DNA of 64,000 nucleotides from Paenibacillus tyrphae. Its GTDB lineage: Bacteria; Bacillota; Bacilli; Paenibacillales; NBRC-103111. The notes beneath the pieces were generated by a model, which was not told where the DNA came from, searched no databases, and was given only the letters and a program-made list of their open reading frames with translations. The position numbers and the translations under genes are program-made. The stretch is from NCBI RefSeq assembly GCF_024158745.1, contig NZ_JAMZAW010000010.1:186001-250000 (forward strand), read 5' to 3'. How positions within the stretch are numbered: position 1 is the stretch's first letter; each line of letters starts with the position of its first letter. This document shows positions 1 to 8,632 of this stretch, piece by piece.

Positions 1-947
1 ACTTTCGCCTTCTTGACGCCTATCGCTAAAATTTTCCCGTCCATCGCCAGACCCGGCAGGTTTTCGTTATATCGCTTGTTTTGCCGCAGCCCTGCGGGGG
101 TGGTGCATAGGTATTCGAATTGCAAAATGCCATGAACCATCGCTCCCTGAATGCCTGCAACGACAAACAGACGGCCGTTTCTCTCCACCTCCGCCCCAAG
201 CTCCAGCCACTGGTCCTTTGCGACGATAAAGCGCGTAAAATCTTCCTCCTGAAAGCGTTCAACCTTCGTTTCCACCGCGGTCAGAAACGACTGCACGTCA
301 TGCCGGATGCCGTAGGCGCCCTCTTCCAGCTTCACATGCTGCCTGCCCGACGGCGTGCCGATCCAAAGACGCGGCGCATGAGTGCTGACGTCCGGCGTCA
401 CCACCGCGCCCGCATGGGAAGCGATCCGCTGGATAAACTCCCAATCGGTCTCCTCGTATTGGAGCACCAGATCCCCGAGCGAAGCTCCGCGCTGGAACGC
501 ATCGGTTTCCAGAAAATTACCACCCGGATACGCGCTAATAACTTCGGACAGCACATCCGTATAAAGCATGCCCGCATGCTGGAAGGAACGGCTTTTGCGC
601 TGCACGTCCAGCTGGTACGTATGCGAGATGACGTCCACTTGGACGTTGTATACACCATGGATGCAGCCCACTTGAATTTCATGTAGTTGCCCGAGAAACA
701 GCGGCTCCTCCGGCTGTCCTTCCCGAGCCGCATACAGGCCGATATGGTCGCGGTGGCTGCCTTGCCGCACCAAGGCTTGGCTGTCTTCCTCGCTCATGAT
801 ACCCCTGAGCTGCATGCGGGCATGGGCTCCGGGAAACCGCGTCATTTTTATTTCTTCAAGCCGCAGCTTTCCGTACGGCCATTTCAGCATAAAATCCTGT
901 ATAGTCAAGCCCGACAGGCGATCCGATTCGTTGTTTGACACGTCCAT
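1..947 (-). CDS. VgrG-like spike protein, C-terminal end beyond window
   Basis: Reading the minus strand from an ATG at 947 gives an open frame that runs off the left edge (at least 315 residues seen). A GAGGGG ribosome-binding site precedes the ATG. The protein parallels the complete VgrG-like protein at 3393-4874: both share the pattern R-x-F-Q-x-A-G-M, then V-L-Q-Y-x-E-T-D-W-E, then a K-Y/F-L-C/L-T-T segment. This is the gp27-like fold of VgrG/Pvc8-type contractile injection spike proteins and phage late-control D proteins. It is the last visible gene of a minus-strand cluster and follows a PAAR-like gene by about 70 bp. The function in a Gram-positive cell is not established; the family call is by motif and by similarity to the neighbour. 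Confidence 0.75.
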   Translation of the reverse strand, partial: MDVSNNESDRLSGLTIQDFMLKWPYGKLRLEEIKMTRFPGAHARMQLRGIMSEEDSQALVRQGSHRDHIGLYAAREGQPEEPLFLGQLHEIQVGCIHGVYNVQVDVISHTYQLDVQRKSRSFQHAGMLYTDVLSEVISAYPGGNFLETDAFQRGASLGDLVLQYEETDWEFIQRIASHAGAVVTPDVSTHAPRLWIGTPSGRQHVKLEEGAYGIRHDVQSFLTAVETKVERFQEEDFTRFIVAKDQWLELGAEVERNGRLFVVAGIQGAMVHGILQFEYLCTTPAGLRQNKRYNENLPGLAMDGKILAIGVKKAK

Positions 948-1016
948 CCCCCTCAAATCTGTTGCAAGTAAAAGATGGCTTAAGACTCATTTAAACCCAA
1001 TTACTGCCGACGGAAG

Positions 1017-1418
1017 CTATTCTTTCTTCTGCCCGTCATCAGCAATATAGATGACACCGCTGGCATGCTTCATGCACATGATGTAGGAGTCGCTGGTTAA
1101 CACGGGCTTGCCGTCGATGAGCACGTCCGCTTTTCCGTTCATCCACTCCATGTTCACCTGCGGCTCGCACGGCGCACCCAGCGCTTCGCATACGCCGAAG
1201 GTCGCCGGAATATTGACGACGGGCTTGCTGTCCCCGACAATCATAAGCGGCTGCCCTTGAATATATGCGCCATGGCACGTCGGCAGATTGAGCAGATTCG
1301 GATTGCTGCCGCATTCGCACTCCAGCATCGCTCCCCTTACGACATAGCTGGCTTCCTGCCCCGCCGGTGCTTCAACGGCAGGCCCCGCGGGCTTTATGAA
1401 CGATCTGACACTAGGCAT
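1017..1418 (-). CDS. DUF4280 PAAR-like protein
   Basis: This is a 133-residue protein with an ATG start and a strong GAGGAGGG ribosome-binding site. It shows the DUF4280 pattern: an early V-x-G-A-x-L-x-C-x-C-G motif, the C-E-A and P-C-x-P pairs, and a late L-T-S-D-S-Y-x-M-C motif, giving several conserved cysteines. DUF4280 proteins are regarded as PAAR-like tips that cap VgrG-type spikes. It lies between two VgrG-like genes, which fits that role. The palindromic repeat at 1451-1672 sits just upstream, so expression from the upstream operon must cross that element. Confidence 0.85.
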   Translation of the reverse strand: MPSVRSFIKPAGPAVEAPAGQEASYVVRGAMLECECGSNPNLLNLPTCHGAYIQGQPLMIVGDSKPVVNIPATFGVCEALGAPCEPQVNMEWMNGKADVLIDGKPVLTSDSYIMCMKHASGVIYIADDGQKKE

Positions 1419-1450
1419 TCGTTTCCCTCCTCAGGGCTTTGCTTTAGTAA

Positions 1451-1672
1451 AACTTAGAATGTTGGGAAAGTGGTTTTGACTAGAATAGAAATACATACGG
1501 AAGTGGGGTATCTACTGGAGGAGCGATAGCGTGCGCCTTTGTCTGCGGGAAATATCCGCTGCTAAGCGGCTTCCAATAAAAATTTCCTGCAGACAAGAGC
1601 GACCGGAAGTAGATACCCCACCCACTCGTACATTCTATTACCTCAATCTGGCCTCTTTCTCAACATGCTCAA
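1451..1672. repeat. MITE-like palindromic repeat, copy A
   Basis: This non-coding element of about 220 bp matches copy B at 9413-9624 along most of its length. Its ends are imperfect inverted repeats built around TGTTGAGAAAGTGG. A second pair of inner arms carries GGGGTATCTAC and GTAGATACCCC, and the centre has a CCGCT/AGCGG hairpin, so the whole unit is an imperfect palindrome that could fold as one long stem. It is flanked by a near-identical 16-bp direct repeat (1435-1450 and 1673-1688, two mismatches), as expected of a target-site duplication. It interrupts the spike cluster just before the DUF4280 gene. No transposase is encoded. Confidence 0.7.
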
Positions 1673-1695
1673 GGCTATGCTTTAGCAACGCTCCC

Positions 1696-2187
1696 CTAAT
1701 CCAACTCCACCGGGGTCAATTGAAGCCCCGTAAACGCCCGTCTAAGCAAGCTTTCCGCGATGTCCAGCCGGACGATCAGCACATCCTCCTGCAAGCCCGC
1801 CACGCGAAAAATGCGTTCCCGCCGCACGTTTGGCGCCTCCAGCACCAAGCGTCGGCAAGTCCCGCCAGCGTCCACCTGCGTCTTCCCGGACAAACAATCC
1901 AGCTCGCCCGGCTCCATAAACCAGTAAATGTCTTGACGCTGCGTGCTGCGTCCGGTCACGATAGCCGACTGAAACCGCAGCCGGTCGTCGTATTTTTCAA
2001 GCAGCGCTTTCAGCCGGTCCGATACGAGCCGGCGCGGATGGTCGATGAAGTCGAGGTAAACCGGCTTGTCTCCGTCCTCTTTCACAAAAACGATGTTCCG
2101 CTCCTTAATCTCCATATCCCGGCTGACCTGCTCCAGCCGCAAGCCGTCGATGAACCGCTTGTCCTGCTGCAAACGAAAATAGTACAT
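1696..2187 (-). CDS. Imm11 (DUF1629)-like protein, putative
   Basis: This is a 163-residue cytoplasmic protein with no signal peptide or membrane segment. The layout (aromatic N-terminus, a central D-F-I-x-x-P-R segment, and a W-F-M-E-P-G motif near the middle) recalls the Imm11/DUF1629 family found in polymorphic-toxin and VgrG loci, but I cannot confirm this by alignment. It sits 29 bp after the pentapeptide-repeat gene in the same cluster. If the family call is right it could be an immunity or adaptor protein. No toxin domain is visible in the window, so the partner is unknown. Confidence 0.4.
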   Translation of the reverse strand: MYYFRLQQDKRFIDGLRLEQVSRDMEIKERNIVFVKEDGDKPVYLDFIDHPRRLVSDRLKALLEKYDDRLRFQSAIVTGRSTQRQDIYWFMEPGELDCLSGKTQVDAGGTCRRLVLEAPNVRRERIFRVAGLQEDVLIVRLDIAESLLRRAFTGLQLTPVELD

Positions 2188-2216
2188 ATGCCCGTTCTAT
2201 CCTCCCCGGCATCGGT

Positions 2217-3347
2217 CTAGTTCCGAACCTCAACCAGCCGCCCCGTTTCGTCTTCCTCCATCCATCGCACCTGCCGCTTCTGCTCCTCGCTGAGCGCAAA
2301 CTTGGCCGCCTCCTGCAGAATGATTTTGGCTCCCCGCAAATCGGCTCCTCGAAAATCCGCATGCTCCAAGTCCGCAAACATCAAATTCGCCCCTTGCAGA
2401 TTCGCTCCGGCAAAGCTGACGCCGAAGGTGCCCATGACTTGCCCTTCATGAATAAGCGGCTCGCCGCCGACGGCTTCCTGAAAATTCGCCCCCTGCAGGT
2501 CGCAACGGCTGAAGTTGGCGTCATACAGCACGCTTTGGCTCAGATCGACGTCCCGCATGCGGCTGCCACAGAAATCAACCCCTAAGCAGACGCTTTTGTT
2601 TAAGCGGCTTCCCGTCAAATTCGAGCCTGTCAGGTGGCTGTAAGCCACATCGGCCCCTTCATAGCAACCGCCGCTCAAATCGAGCTTGCGCCAGTCCTCA
2701 TAGCGGTGTAGCGTGCCGTCCTGCCGCTCCAGCGAGGCGCGGATCGCCGCCGCATCCTTTTCCTCGCGTACTTCCACCCAGACGTCTTCGCTCAGATCAA
2801 GGTACTCGCCCGCGCGAATGCGAAACGTATTGGCCCGCTGGATCCGTTGAACCTCCGGCAGCTCCACAATACGCGAAGCGGCCGCCCGGACGAGGCTGAC
2901 GACATAATGGCCGGCGATAGACACGTCCTCCATCCATACGCGGTCGCTTTCCAAGGGCAAAATGTCGGTGCCGTAGCTTTTGCGCGCCTCGTCTATGTTT
3001 TTCCGGTACCTTTCCAAATGATCATACAGCCATGGCAGCTCGTGCAGCTCCATGCAAGCCGCCCGGTCCAAATACCAAGTATCGTCGTACGCTTCCAGAC
3101 TGCACATGAGCTTTCCTTGTCCAAGCCACGAGCGCAAATAAGAGACGTGGATATAGGCAATGGGACGCTTGTTACCGGCCTCTTGCATCGCATGAATGCG
3201 CAGGCAAAGCTTACGGAACGGCTCGATCCACTCCCGAATGCGGGCTTCGGCCTGTTCCCGGACCTCCACGCCCATGCGCTTGATCAAGGCCTCCTGCTGC
3301 GGTGCGACCTCCTGCGACAGCCATCGTTTTAACGGTTCCTGCTGCAA
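2217..3347 (-). CDS. Pentapeptide-repeat protein
   Basis: The C-terminal half (roughly residues 205-360) is a run of A(D/N)Lxx units such as GANLQGANLMFADLEHADF, the signature of the right-handed quadrilateral beta-helix of pentapeptide-repeat proteins. The N-terminal 200 residues are helical and charged with no recognised domain. I place the start at a TTG at 3347 because a GGAGGAG site lies six bases before it; an in-frame TTG at 3383 has no such site. It lies 45 bp after the VgrG-like gene. Similar N-domain plus pentapeptide proteins occur in VgrG clusters and may ride on the spike; that is inference. Confidence 0.8.
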   Translation of the reverse strand: MQQEPLKRWLSQEVAPQQEALIKRMGVEVREQAEARIREWIEPFRKLCLRIHAMQEAGNKRPIAYIHVSYLRSWLGQGKLMCSLEAYDDTWYLDRAACMELHELPWLYDHLERYRKNIDEARKSYGTDILPLESDRVWMEDVSIAGHYVVSLVRAAASRIVELPEVQRIQRANTFRIRAGEYLDLSEDVWVEVREEKDAAAIRASLERQDGTLHRYEDWRKLDLSGGCYEGADVAYSHLTGSNLTGSRLNKSVCLGVDFCGSRMRDVDLSQSVLYDANFSRCDLQGANFQEAVGGEPLIHEGQVMGTFGVSFAGANLQGANLMFADLEHADFRGADLRGAKIILQEAAKFALSEEQKRQVRWMEEDETGRLVEVRN

Positions 3348-3392
3348 TCGTTTCTCCTCCCCCGCGTTTGTCCGCTTGCGCAAGCGCGCGTG

Positions 3393-4874
3393 TTAGTTGT
3401 TATGAACCTGGGTGCCTTTCACATCGACGCGGTCCTCTAGCACGACGGAGCTGGCCTTGCAGGTTAGCTCGATTTTTTCTTGAGCGGAAATCGTTATTTT
3501 TTTCGAGGTCATCGTCACTTCCTCGGTTGCTTTCACCGTTACGTTTTTGCTGCTGACAATCGAGATGCCGTCCGCATCGCTGAGCGTGATCGACACGCCG
3601 TCGCCCGTGATGAGAATATGGTCGGGTGCCAGCACGATCATTTTGCCGTTCTTGGTCTTGATCGTTTTGATGCTCGGGTCTTCCATCGGATCGCTTCCGC
3701 CACCGCCTGCAGCCCCCGACGCTCCGCCTCCTCCTGCCACCCCACCGCCGCCTGCGGCTCCCGCCTCGGGCTTCGGCTTCGGCACGGAGCTGACTGCAAT
3801 CGCATCCTCTTCCTTATGCGTCGGAAAATAAATGCGCACATCGTCCCCGTTTTCGGGCATGCAATACCATCCGGCATTGTCCTCGGAAGCATAGATTGTC
3901 GAGTAAGGGAACCAGAACGCTTTGCCTGTGTCCTGCGCCGGATCGATGTTTAAATGCGCTTTGATTTTGTCTTTGGTCACGGCAATTACTTTCCCTTGCA
4001 GCGACGCCCCGACGATGGCCATGTTGTACTGCTTCCGCACGCTCAGACCCGGACGCGTGGTTAACAAGTACTTATATTTCAGAAGCCCGTTGAGCATGCT
4101 CACCCGGACCTCGTAGACAACGAGCCGCTGCCGGTCAAACGTCACTTCCATCCCAATCTCGAACATTTGATCCGTTTTCACCTCATAAAAGATGCAATCG
4201 CTCTCGCTTAATTCTGGAATCAGCCCTTGCACTGACTGCTGATACAACTCCATCCGCTTGTGCACGCGGTAATGATAAGCGTTCACTTCCCCTTTAAAGC
4301 CGAGGTCCGGAACGCCGAAATGGACTCTCGGGGTATCGAAGGCAACGGCAGGCACCAGTCCGGTGTGAAAATGGGAGGCCAACCGTTTCAGCAATTCCCA
4401 GTCCGTCTCCCGGTACTGCAGAACGACTCGGCCAATCGCTGCGCCGTTCGAGGCCGCATCCATCACATCCGCGCCGTCATAGTCCTGCACGACCTTGTCC
4501 ACCAGCTGCGAATAGGCCATTCCCGCGTCCTGAAACGTGCGTTCCTTCCGCGTCACATCGAACTGGTACGATAGCGACACGGCTTCCAACTCCAGCTGGT
4601 AAACGTCCCGCACCTGATGAATTTGCATGCTCATAATCATGCCTTGAAACAGGTGGACTTTCCCGCCCTGTTCGGTCTTTTGGGTAACGGCGATATTCGT
4701 CCGGGCATGGTTCATCTCCATGTAACTGGTTTTCAGCTCTTCCGGAACGATGCCAGTCAAACGAAGCGTGGCATGCTCGTTAATTTGCTTGACGATCGCC
4801 AGCTCTTGGATCGATTCGAACGTAAACGGCGTAACTTCCAGATCCTGATAAGTCGCATAAGACCGTTCTGCCAC
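3393..4874 (-). CDS. VgrG-like spike protein, complete
   Basis: This 493-residue protein starts with GTG, preceded by GGAGAGG at eight bases and only three bases after the upstream stop codon. Residues 1-390 are the gp27/gp44-like and OB-like parts of VgrG/Pvc8 proteins (motifs VLQYRETDWELL and TTRPGLSVRKQYN). A glycine/alanine-rich linker near residues 375-400 leads to a C-terminal region of short alternating beta repeats (ITLSDADGISIVSSKNVTVK) typical of the gp5-like needle. It lacks an obvious effector extension. The neighbouring DUF4280, DcrB-like and pentapeptide genes support a spike complex. No sheath or tube genes are visible nearby. Confidence 0.85.
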   Translation of the reverse strand: MAERSYATYQDLEVTPFTFESIQELAIVKQINEHATLRLTGIVPEELKTSYMEMNHARTNIAVTQKTEQGGKVHLFQGMIMSMQIHQVRDVYQLELEAVSLSYQFDVTRKERTFQDAGMAYSQLVDKVVQDYDGADVMDAASNGAAIGRVVLQYRETDWELLKRLASHFHTGLVPAVAFDTPRVHFGVPDLGFKGEVNAYHYRVHKRMELYQQSVQGLIPELSESDCIFYEVKTDQMFEIGMEVTFDRQRLVVYEVRVSMLNGLLKYKYLLTTRPGLSVRKQYNMAIVGASLQGKVIAVTKDKIKAHLNIDPAQDTGKAFWFPYSTIYASEDNAGWYCMPENGDDVRIYFPTHKEEDAIAVSSVPKPKPEAGAAGGGGVAGGGGASGAAGGGGSDPMEDPSIKTIKTKNGKMIVLAPDHILITGDGVSITLSDADGISIVSSKNVTVKATEEVTMTSKKITISAQEKIELTCKASSVVLEDRVDVKGTQVHNN

Positions 4875-4877
4875 CCT

Positions 4878-5510
4878 TTATTCCTCTCCTTCCCGCTTCG
4901 GATTGATTTGCAGGGCGTCCATGATGCCGTGGGCAATCGGTCGCCACTGCTCCGTATATTTCTCCATGCAGTTCAAGCCAAAAAAGACGCCTTTTCCATC
5001 CAGCTCAATGAAAAAGATGCCGTTATACATAACCCCGTCCAGCACCGGCACGGAAAATTCATAAAAGCCCATCTTGCGGCCGCCGACCTCGCGGACGCCT
5101 TCGCCGATCCATTTGGCATTCGGCTGCATCCGCCGGATCATGAAGCTGAGATCCTTGACAAACGTGTCCATTTCGTCGTTCACCATCCGGTTGGCCGTCG
5201 GATTGACCGTCAGGTTAATCTCCAGTGTCGGGTCGGTATAGATCAGCTTCGGCCGGCGGTCAGCCGGATATTTGATCTTGGCATAATCCTCCGGCATAGG
5301 CTCGAAGGAATCCGGAACAAACATGAACACTTGCCCTGGGATCACTTCCGTTCTGGAAAACGTGATCGTCTCGTCGCCCAGCACAAGCTCGCCCGCTTGA
5401 ATCGCCCGGCTGACGTTCTCCGCCGCCAAGGCCGACTTCAGCGCCTTCTGCCGTTCTTCCTGCTCCTGCTTGCCTATCAGTTGCAGCCACTGCTCGTCCA
5501 TATGCTCCAT
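4878..5510 (-). CDS. DcrB/DUF1795-like protein, possible effector chaperone
   Basis: This is a 210-residue soluble protein and the first gene of the spike cluster. It resembles the PsbP/Mog1-like DcrB (DUF1795) fold: beta-rich, with the motif GGRKMGFYEFSVPVLDGVMYN followed by a final F-F-x-L-N-C-x-x-K-Y and a C-terminal helix. In Gram-negative type VI secretion, DUF1795 proteins of the Eag type are adaptor chaperones that load effectors onto VgrG. Translational linkage to the VgrG-like gene (stop and start three bases apart) is consistent with that job. The call as DcrB-like is moderate and the chaperone role is inference. Confidence 0.55.
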   Translation of the reverse strand: MEHMDEQWLQLIGKQEQEERQKALKSALAAENVSRAIQAGELVLGDETITFSRTEVIPGQVFMFVPDSFEPMPEDYAKIKYPADRRPKLIYTDPTLEINLTVNPTANRMVNDEMDTFVKDLSFMIRRMQPNAKWIGEGVREVGGRKMGFYEFSVPVLDGVMYNGIFFIELDGKGVFFGLNCMEKYTEQWRPIAHGIMDALQINPKREGEE

Positions 5511-5691
5511 CGTTCAGCCTGCCTTCCGTTCCGTCTCCATGATCCGCGGAATCTTTGATTTTCTGCAAATTCATTCCAGATTACACTTTTCATTGTATAT
5601 CGGACAGAACGACTGAGATTTTTAGATATTTTTAGTAATTTTTCCATAAGTGTGTTAATACTCACAATTTTGAGACCACAGGCGGCAGCCA

Positions 5692-5737
5692 AAACAAAAA
5701 AGCAGCTCGTCCTCCATAGAATAGAGGCTAGCTGCTT
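5692..5737 (-). terminator. Intrinsic terminator after the AraC remnant
   Basis: On the minus strand, AAGCAGCT at 5737-5730 pairs with AGCTGCTT at 5707-5700 around a longer loop and is followed by TTTTTTGTTTT. It lies just after the stop of the broken AraC gene. Confidence 0.7.
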
Positions 5738-5750
5738 GTTTTGCATCGTA

Positions 5751-6281
5751 TTAAGATTTGCGGATCTCGCTCGGGTTATAGCCGAACGTTTTGCGGAACA
5801 GCTGGGAAAAATGGCTTAAATTATGGTAACCGACCATCCATGCCGCTTCGCTGACATTGACTTTTCCCTGCTCCAGGAGACTGCGCGCTTAGTTCATCCG
5901 CAGTGCACGTACATAGCCGAATACCGTCGTGCCGAACAGCTCTTTGAAGCCGAGCTTAAGCTTGTAGTCGTTGAGACCGGCCATTCGCGCGAGCTCAAGC
6001 AGACCGGGAGGCTCTCTCCACGTGCGGGACAAAATGTCCTTAGCCAAGTGCAGGCACCGGATATCGTCCGCCTTCAGCTTCGATTTCGCCTGATGCTGCG
6101 CCGCACCCTCTGTCGCCGCGTCCAGATGAAAGGCCAGCAGCTCGAACGCCTTCCCTTCCAGATAAAGGTTGCGAAGCGCTCCGCTATACGGACACTGCCT
6201 CATTTGCTCCACGATGAGCGAAGCCTGCGGTGCGCCGGCCGTTTGTCTGCAGTAAAACCGATTATCCGACCTCCCTGTCCA
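5751..6281 (-). pseudogene. AraC-family regulator, broken
   Basis: The minus strand reads in one frame from about 6281 to a stop at 5751 with one in-frame TAA at 5889-5891. Before the TAA comes CPYSGALRNLYLEGKAFELL and the first helix-turn-helix; after it comes ARSLLEQGKVNVSEAAWMVG and NLSHFSQLFRKTFGYNPSEI, the second helix-turn-helix of an AraC/PchR-type regulator. A GAA-to-TAA change (M-N-E-A-R to M-N-stop) would explain the break. The N-terminal ligand domain, about 150 residues in the family, is also missing, since an upstream stop and then the superoxide dismutase gene follow. Two separate lesions argue for decay rather than a sequencing slip. Confidence 0.8.
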
Positions 6282-6306
6282 TTACTGCCCCGGCCAAGAC
6301 CGCAAT

Positions 6307-6921
6307 TTAACGGATCGCTTCGTTATATCTGCGGTTGACTTCTTCCCAGTTGACGACGTTCCACCAGGAAGACACGAAGTCCGGCCTCTTGTTCTGATAC
6401 TGTAAATAATAGGCATGCTCCCACACATCGACGACCAAAATCGGGGTTTTATTTTCCATAAAAGGAGTGTCCTGATTCGGCGTACTGGTCACTTCCAGTT
6501 TGTCTCCATCGACAACAAGCCATCCCCAGCCCGATCCGAAACGGCTAATTGCCGCTTTCGTCAGCTCGTCCTTCATCTGTTCGAAGCTGCCAAAATGCTT
6601 CTCGATCCCCTTCGCAATATCTCCGTAAGGGGCCCCGCCCCCGTTCGGACTCATGATGGACCAGTACAGGCTATGACCGTAATGCCCGCCCCCGTGATTC
6701 CGGACGGCCATCCGAATATCCTCCGGCACATCGTTCAGATTGCCGATCAGTTCTTCGACAGTTGCATTCTTAAACTGCGCATGGCCCTCCAGCGCCTTGT
6801 TTAAATTCGCTACATACGTTGCATGATGCTTGCTATGATGAATTTCCATCGTCCTGGCATCCAGATAAGGCTCCAGCTCGTCATATCCGTAAGGCAGCTC
6901 CGGCAAAGCAAATTGTTCCAT
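6307..6921 (-). CDS. sodA: Superoxide dismutase (Mn/Fe)
   Basis: This protein of 204 residues converts superoxide to hydrogen peroxide and oxygen in the cytoplasm. It has all the family marks: [10 protein letters not shown] with metal ligand His28, the HYGHSLYW segment with the second histidine, GSGWGWLV, and [15 protein letters not shown] with the Asp and His ligands. Length is normal. I chose the ATG at 6921, preceded by AAAGGAG; an in-frame ATG 72 bp upstream has no ribosome-binding site and adds a tail not seen in the family. Metal choice (Mn or Fe) cannot be fixed by eye, though Bacillales enzymes of this type are usually SodA. Confidence 0.95.
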   Translation of the reverse strand: MEQFALPELPYGYDELEPYLDARTMEIHHSKHHATYVANLNKALEGHAQFKNATVEELIGNLNDVPEDIRMAVRNHGGGHYGHSLYWSIMSPNGGGAPYGDIAKGIEKHFGSFEQMKDELTKAAISRFGSGWGWLVVDGDKLEVTSTPNQDTPFMENKTPILVVDVWEHAYYLQYQNKRPDFVSSWWNVVNWEEVNRRYNEAIR

Positions 6922-7158
6922 TCGACAATCTCCTTTCGACAATCTCTTTTTTCCAATGGTTGGATACACCCCAAGTTTACACGATAAAAACATTTTTGTA
7001 TATAACCAATTATTTTTACCTAAGGAAACTTTTCAAGAAAAACGTTTCTTCTCCCGGCTTTCTTAAGTTGCACTCCGCAGGAATAATCTGCTGCCCCAAG
7101 TAATACGATGGCTACAGAACGACGGGCTTCATGCACGTGGCACAGGAGGTAGGCGCTT

Positions 7159-7641
7159 ATGCTGAATTTTGCGCAGATTTTCATCGAAGGAATGCTGCTG
7201 TCCGTATTTTTTTGCTTCGTTATTCTGGGAATGCTGGTTTATAACCCGCGGCTGCTGTTAAACGATTATCCCCAAAGCATTCGGCTCTCCGTCCCCCCGA
7301 AAACGCCCAAAGAAACGAAACTGTCCAAAGCGATCGGGACGCCGTTTGCTGCCCTGCTCGTCATCGCACCGTTTATCTCCACGCTGTACTACGATGAAAT
7401 CAGCTTTATTCACACTTTTCTGCATCCGTTTCTCGTGTTTACCATCGTCAGCCTGGTGGATCTGATCGTTCTAGACTGGCTTATTTTTTGCTTGATTACA
7501 CCGGATTTTGTAGTTATTCCGGGAACACAAGGTATGAAGGATTATAAAAATTACCGATTTCATTTGATTGCTTTTCTGAAAGGGACTGTGGTATACGGTG
7601 TCTTGTGTACCATCGTAGCGGGCATTCGCATGCTGATCTGA
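7159..7641 (+). CDS. Membrane protein of unknown function
   Basis: This is a 160-residue protein with four predicted membrane segments (about residues 8-30, 60-78, 90-115 and 138-158) and no recognised domain. A strong AGGAGGT site precedes the ATG. Conserved-looking soluble motifs are NPRLLLNDYP and a PGTQGMKDYKNY loop. It is a single gene with its own terminator, divergent from sodA. I do not recognise the family and assign no function. Confidence 0.75.
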   Translation: MLNFAQIFIEGMLLSVFFCFVILGMLVYNPRLLLNDYPQSIRLSVPPKTPKETKLSKAIGTPFAALLVIAPFISTLYYDEISFIHTFLHPFLVFTIVSLVDLIVLDWLIFCLITPDFVVIPGTQGMKDYKNYRFHLIAFLKGTVVYGVLCTIVAGIRMLI

Positions 7642-7680
7642 CGAGCGCCTCCGCGGTCGTGACCCGCTCACATATCATTA

Positions 7681-7729
7681 AGATTGCCGCGCCTCCGGCC
7701 TTTCGCGCCAGAGGGTTGGCAATCTTTTT
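7681..7729 (+). terminator. Intrinsic terminator
   Basis: AGATTGCC pairs with GGCAATCT around a GC-rich loop and is followed by TTTTTC. It follows the four-segment membrane protein gene. Confidence 0.8.
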
Positions 7730-7801
7730 CATTTCATAGTTCTAATCATTAGTTTTAATAACATATATTGTAATAATTTACATCAAAAGGAGGTGAATGA
7801 G

Positions 7802-7858
7802 GTGGCACGGATTGTCCCGCGCAAGGATCGTCTGCGGACGACGGGTTTTTACCCTTAA
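7802..7858 (+). CDS. Possible 18-residue leader ORF
   Basis: A near-perfect AAAGGAGGTGA lies eight bases before a GTG at 7802, which opens a frame encoding MARIVPRKDRLRTTGFYP and then stops. It sits 73 bp before the secreted protein gene at 7932, whose own ribosome-binding site is weaker. The site is one of the strongest in the window, which suggests the short frame is translated. It may be a leader peptide, or the site may serve no product. The peptide matches nothing I recognise. Confidence 0.35.
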   Translation: MARIVPRKDRLRTTGFYP

Positions 7859-7931
7859 CTCCAAGAGCACGGCACTAAGCGCGAAGAAGTCAATAAAACG
7901 AATAAAAAAGAAGCAAAAGGAGAGATATCAT

Positions 7932-8435
7932 ATGAAAATGTTATTGAAAAAAGTTCCGCTTTTCCTGTTCGCTATCGTTATGGCGTTTTCCTTCTCGCTC
8001 GCCGCAAGCGCGGCTCCGTCCGCCGATCAAGCCGCTGCAGCGCCTGTCGTCAGCTTCCAGTCGGCCAATGGATCGTGGATTAAAGTCAATGGAGACGGCA
8101 GCGTAACGGCAAACGCAAGCTCGGCGGATCAAGCGGCCAAATTCGATCTGATTCCGGTGGACGCGCAATATTTTGCCTTAAAATCCCGTACCAACGGCAA
8201 ATTTGTTTCCTTCAAGGCCGACGGCACCGTAGTGGCGACTGCCGCTTCGATCGGCACGACTGAAAAAGTAGCCATCACCTATGTCGTTAACACGCCTCAA
8301 GAAAAAGCGATTCAGGCCAAAGCTTTAAGCAACGGCAAATATGTCAGCGCCGTCAACGGCGGCGGCGGAAAAGTTGTCGTAAACGTTGCCGTACCGTCCA
8401 AATTCGAAACATTCAAAGTGAAAAACTGGCAATAA
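7932..8435 (+). CDS. Secreted beta-trefoil (fascin-like) protein
   Basis: This 167-residue protein has a Sec signal peptide (KKVPLFLFAIVMAFSFSLAA, cleavage near ASA-AP) and a mature part of about 140 residues. The mature part repeats the pattern V-S-F-Q-S-x-N-G-x-W-I, F-A-L-K-S-x-T-N-G-K-F-V-S and I-Q-A-K-A-L-S-N-G-K-Y-V-S, each followed by a G-x-V strand. This three-fold repeat is typical of fascin or actin-crosslinking-like beta-trefoils. Such domains often bind sugars, but no ligand can be named. I chose the ATG at 7932 behind AAAGGAGA. It is a single gene with a strong terminator. Confidence 0.75.
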   Translation: MKMLLKKVPLFLFAIVMAFSFSLAASAAPSADQAAAAPVVSFQSANGSWIKVNGDGSVTANASSADQAAKFDLIPVDAQYFALKSRTNGKFVSFKADGTVVATAASIGTTEKVAITYVVNTPQEKAIQAKALSNGKYVSAVNGGGGKVVVNVAVPSKFETFKVKNWQ

Positions 8436-8474
8436 AGCCGCATCCTAGACCGTAGAGGCGACGATTAAATAAAG

Positions 8475-8520
8475 AAAGGCGCCAAGAAGTCGTGAACGCG
8501 ACCACATTGGCGCCTTTTTC
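8475..8520 (+). terminator. Intrinsic terminator, probably two-way
   Basis: AAAGGCGCCAA pairs with TTGGCGCCTTTTT. The converse strand also ends in a T-rich run, so it can serve both the plus-strand secreted protein and the convergent acuA gene. Confidence 0.85.
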
Positions 8521-8632
8521 GGCTGAAAAATTCGGAATCGCCCAAGTCCCATTTTTCCAATTCGTCACCCAGACAATAAGTCAAGCTCGTCATCCCGGCG
8601 CCCCGATTCCGAAATATTTTGCTGGTGAAACG

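Noticed and set aside
120..938. Plus-strand frames opposite the first VgrG-like gene
   Set aside because: They are shadows of the minus-strand gene, with no family motifs and no ribosome sites.
1451..1672. A CRISPR array or tRNA at the repeat
   Set aside because: There is a single palindromic unit with no spacer-repeat periodicity and no tRNA fold.
5889..6212. A short intact AraC-like protein of 107 residues
   Set aside because: The frame continues past the TAA into a well-preserved second helix-turn-helix, so the region is treated as one broken gene.
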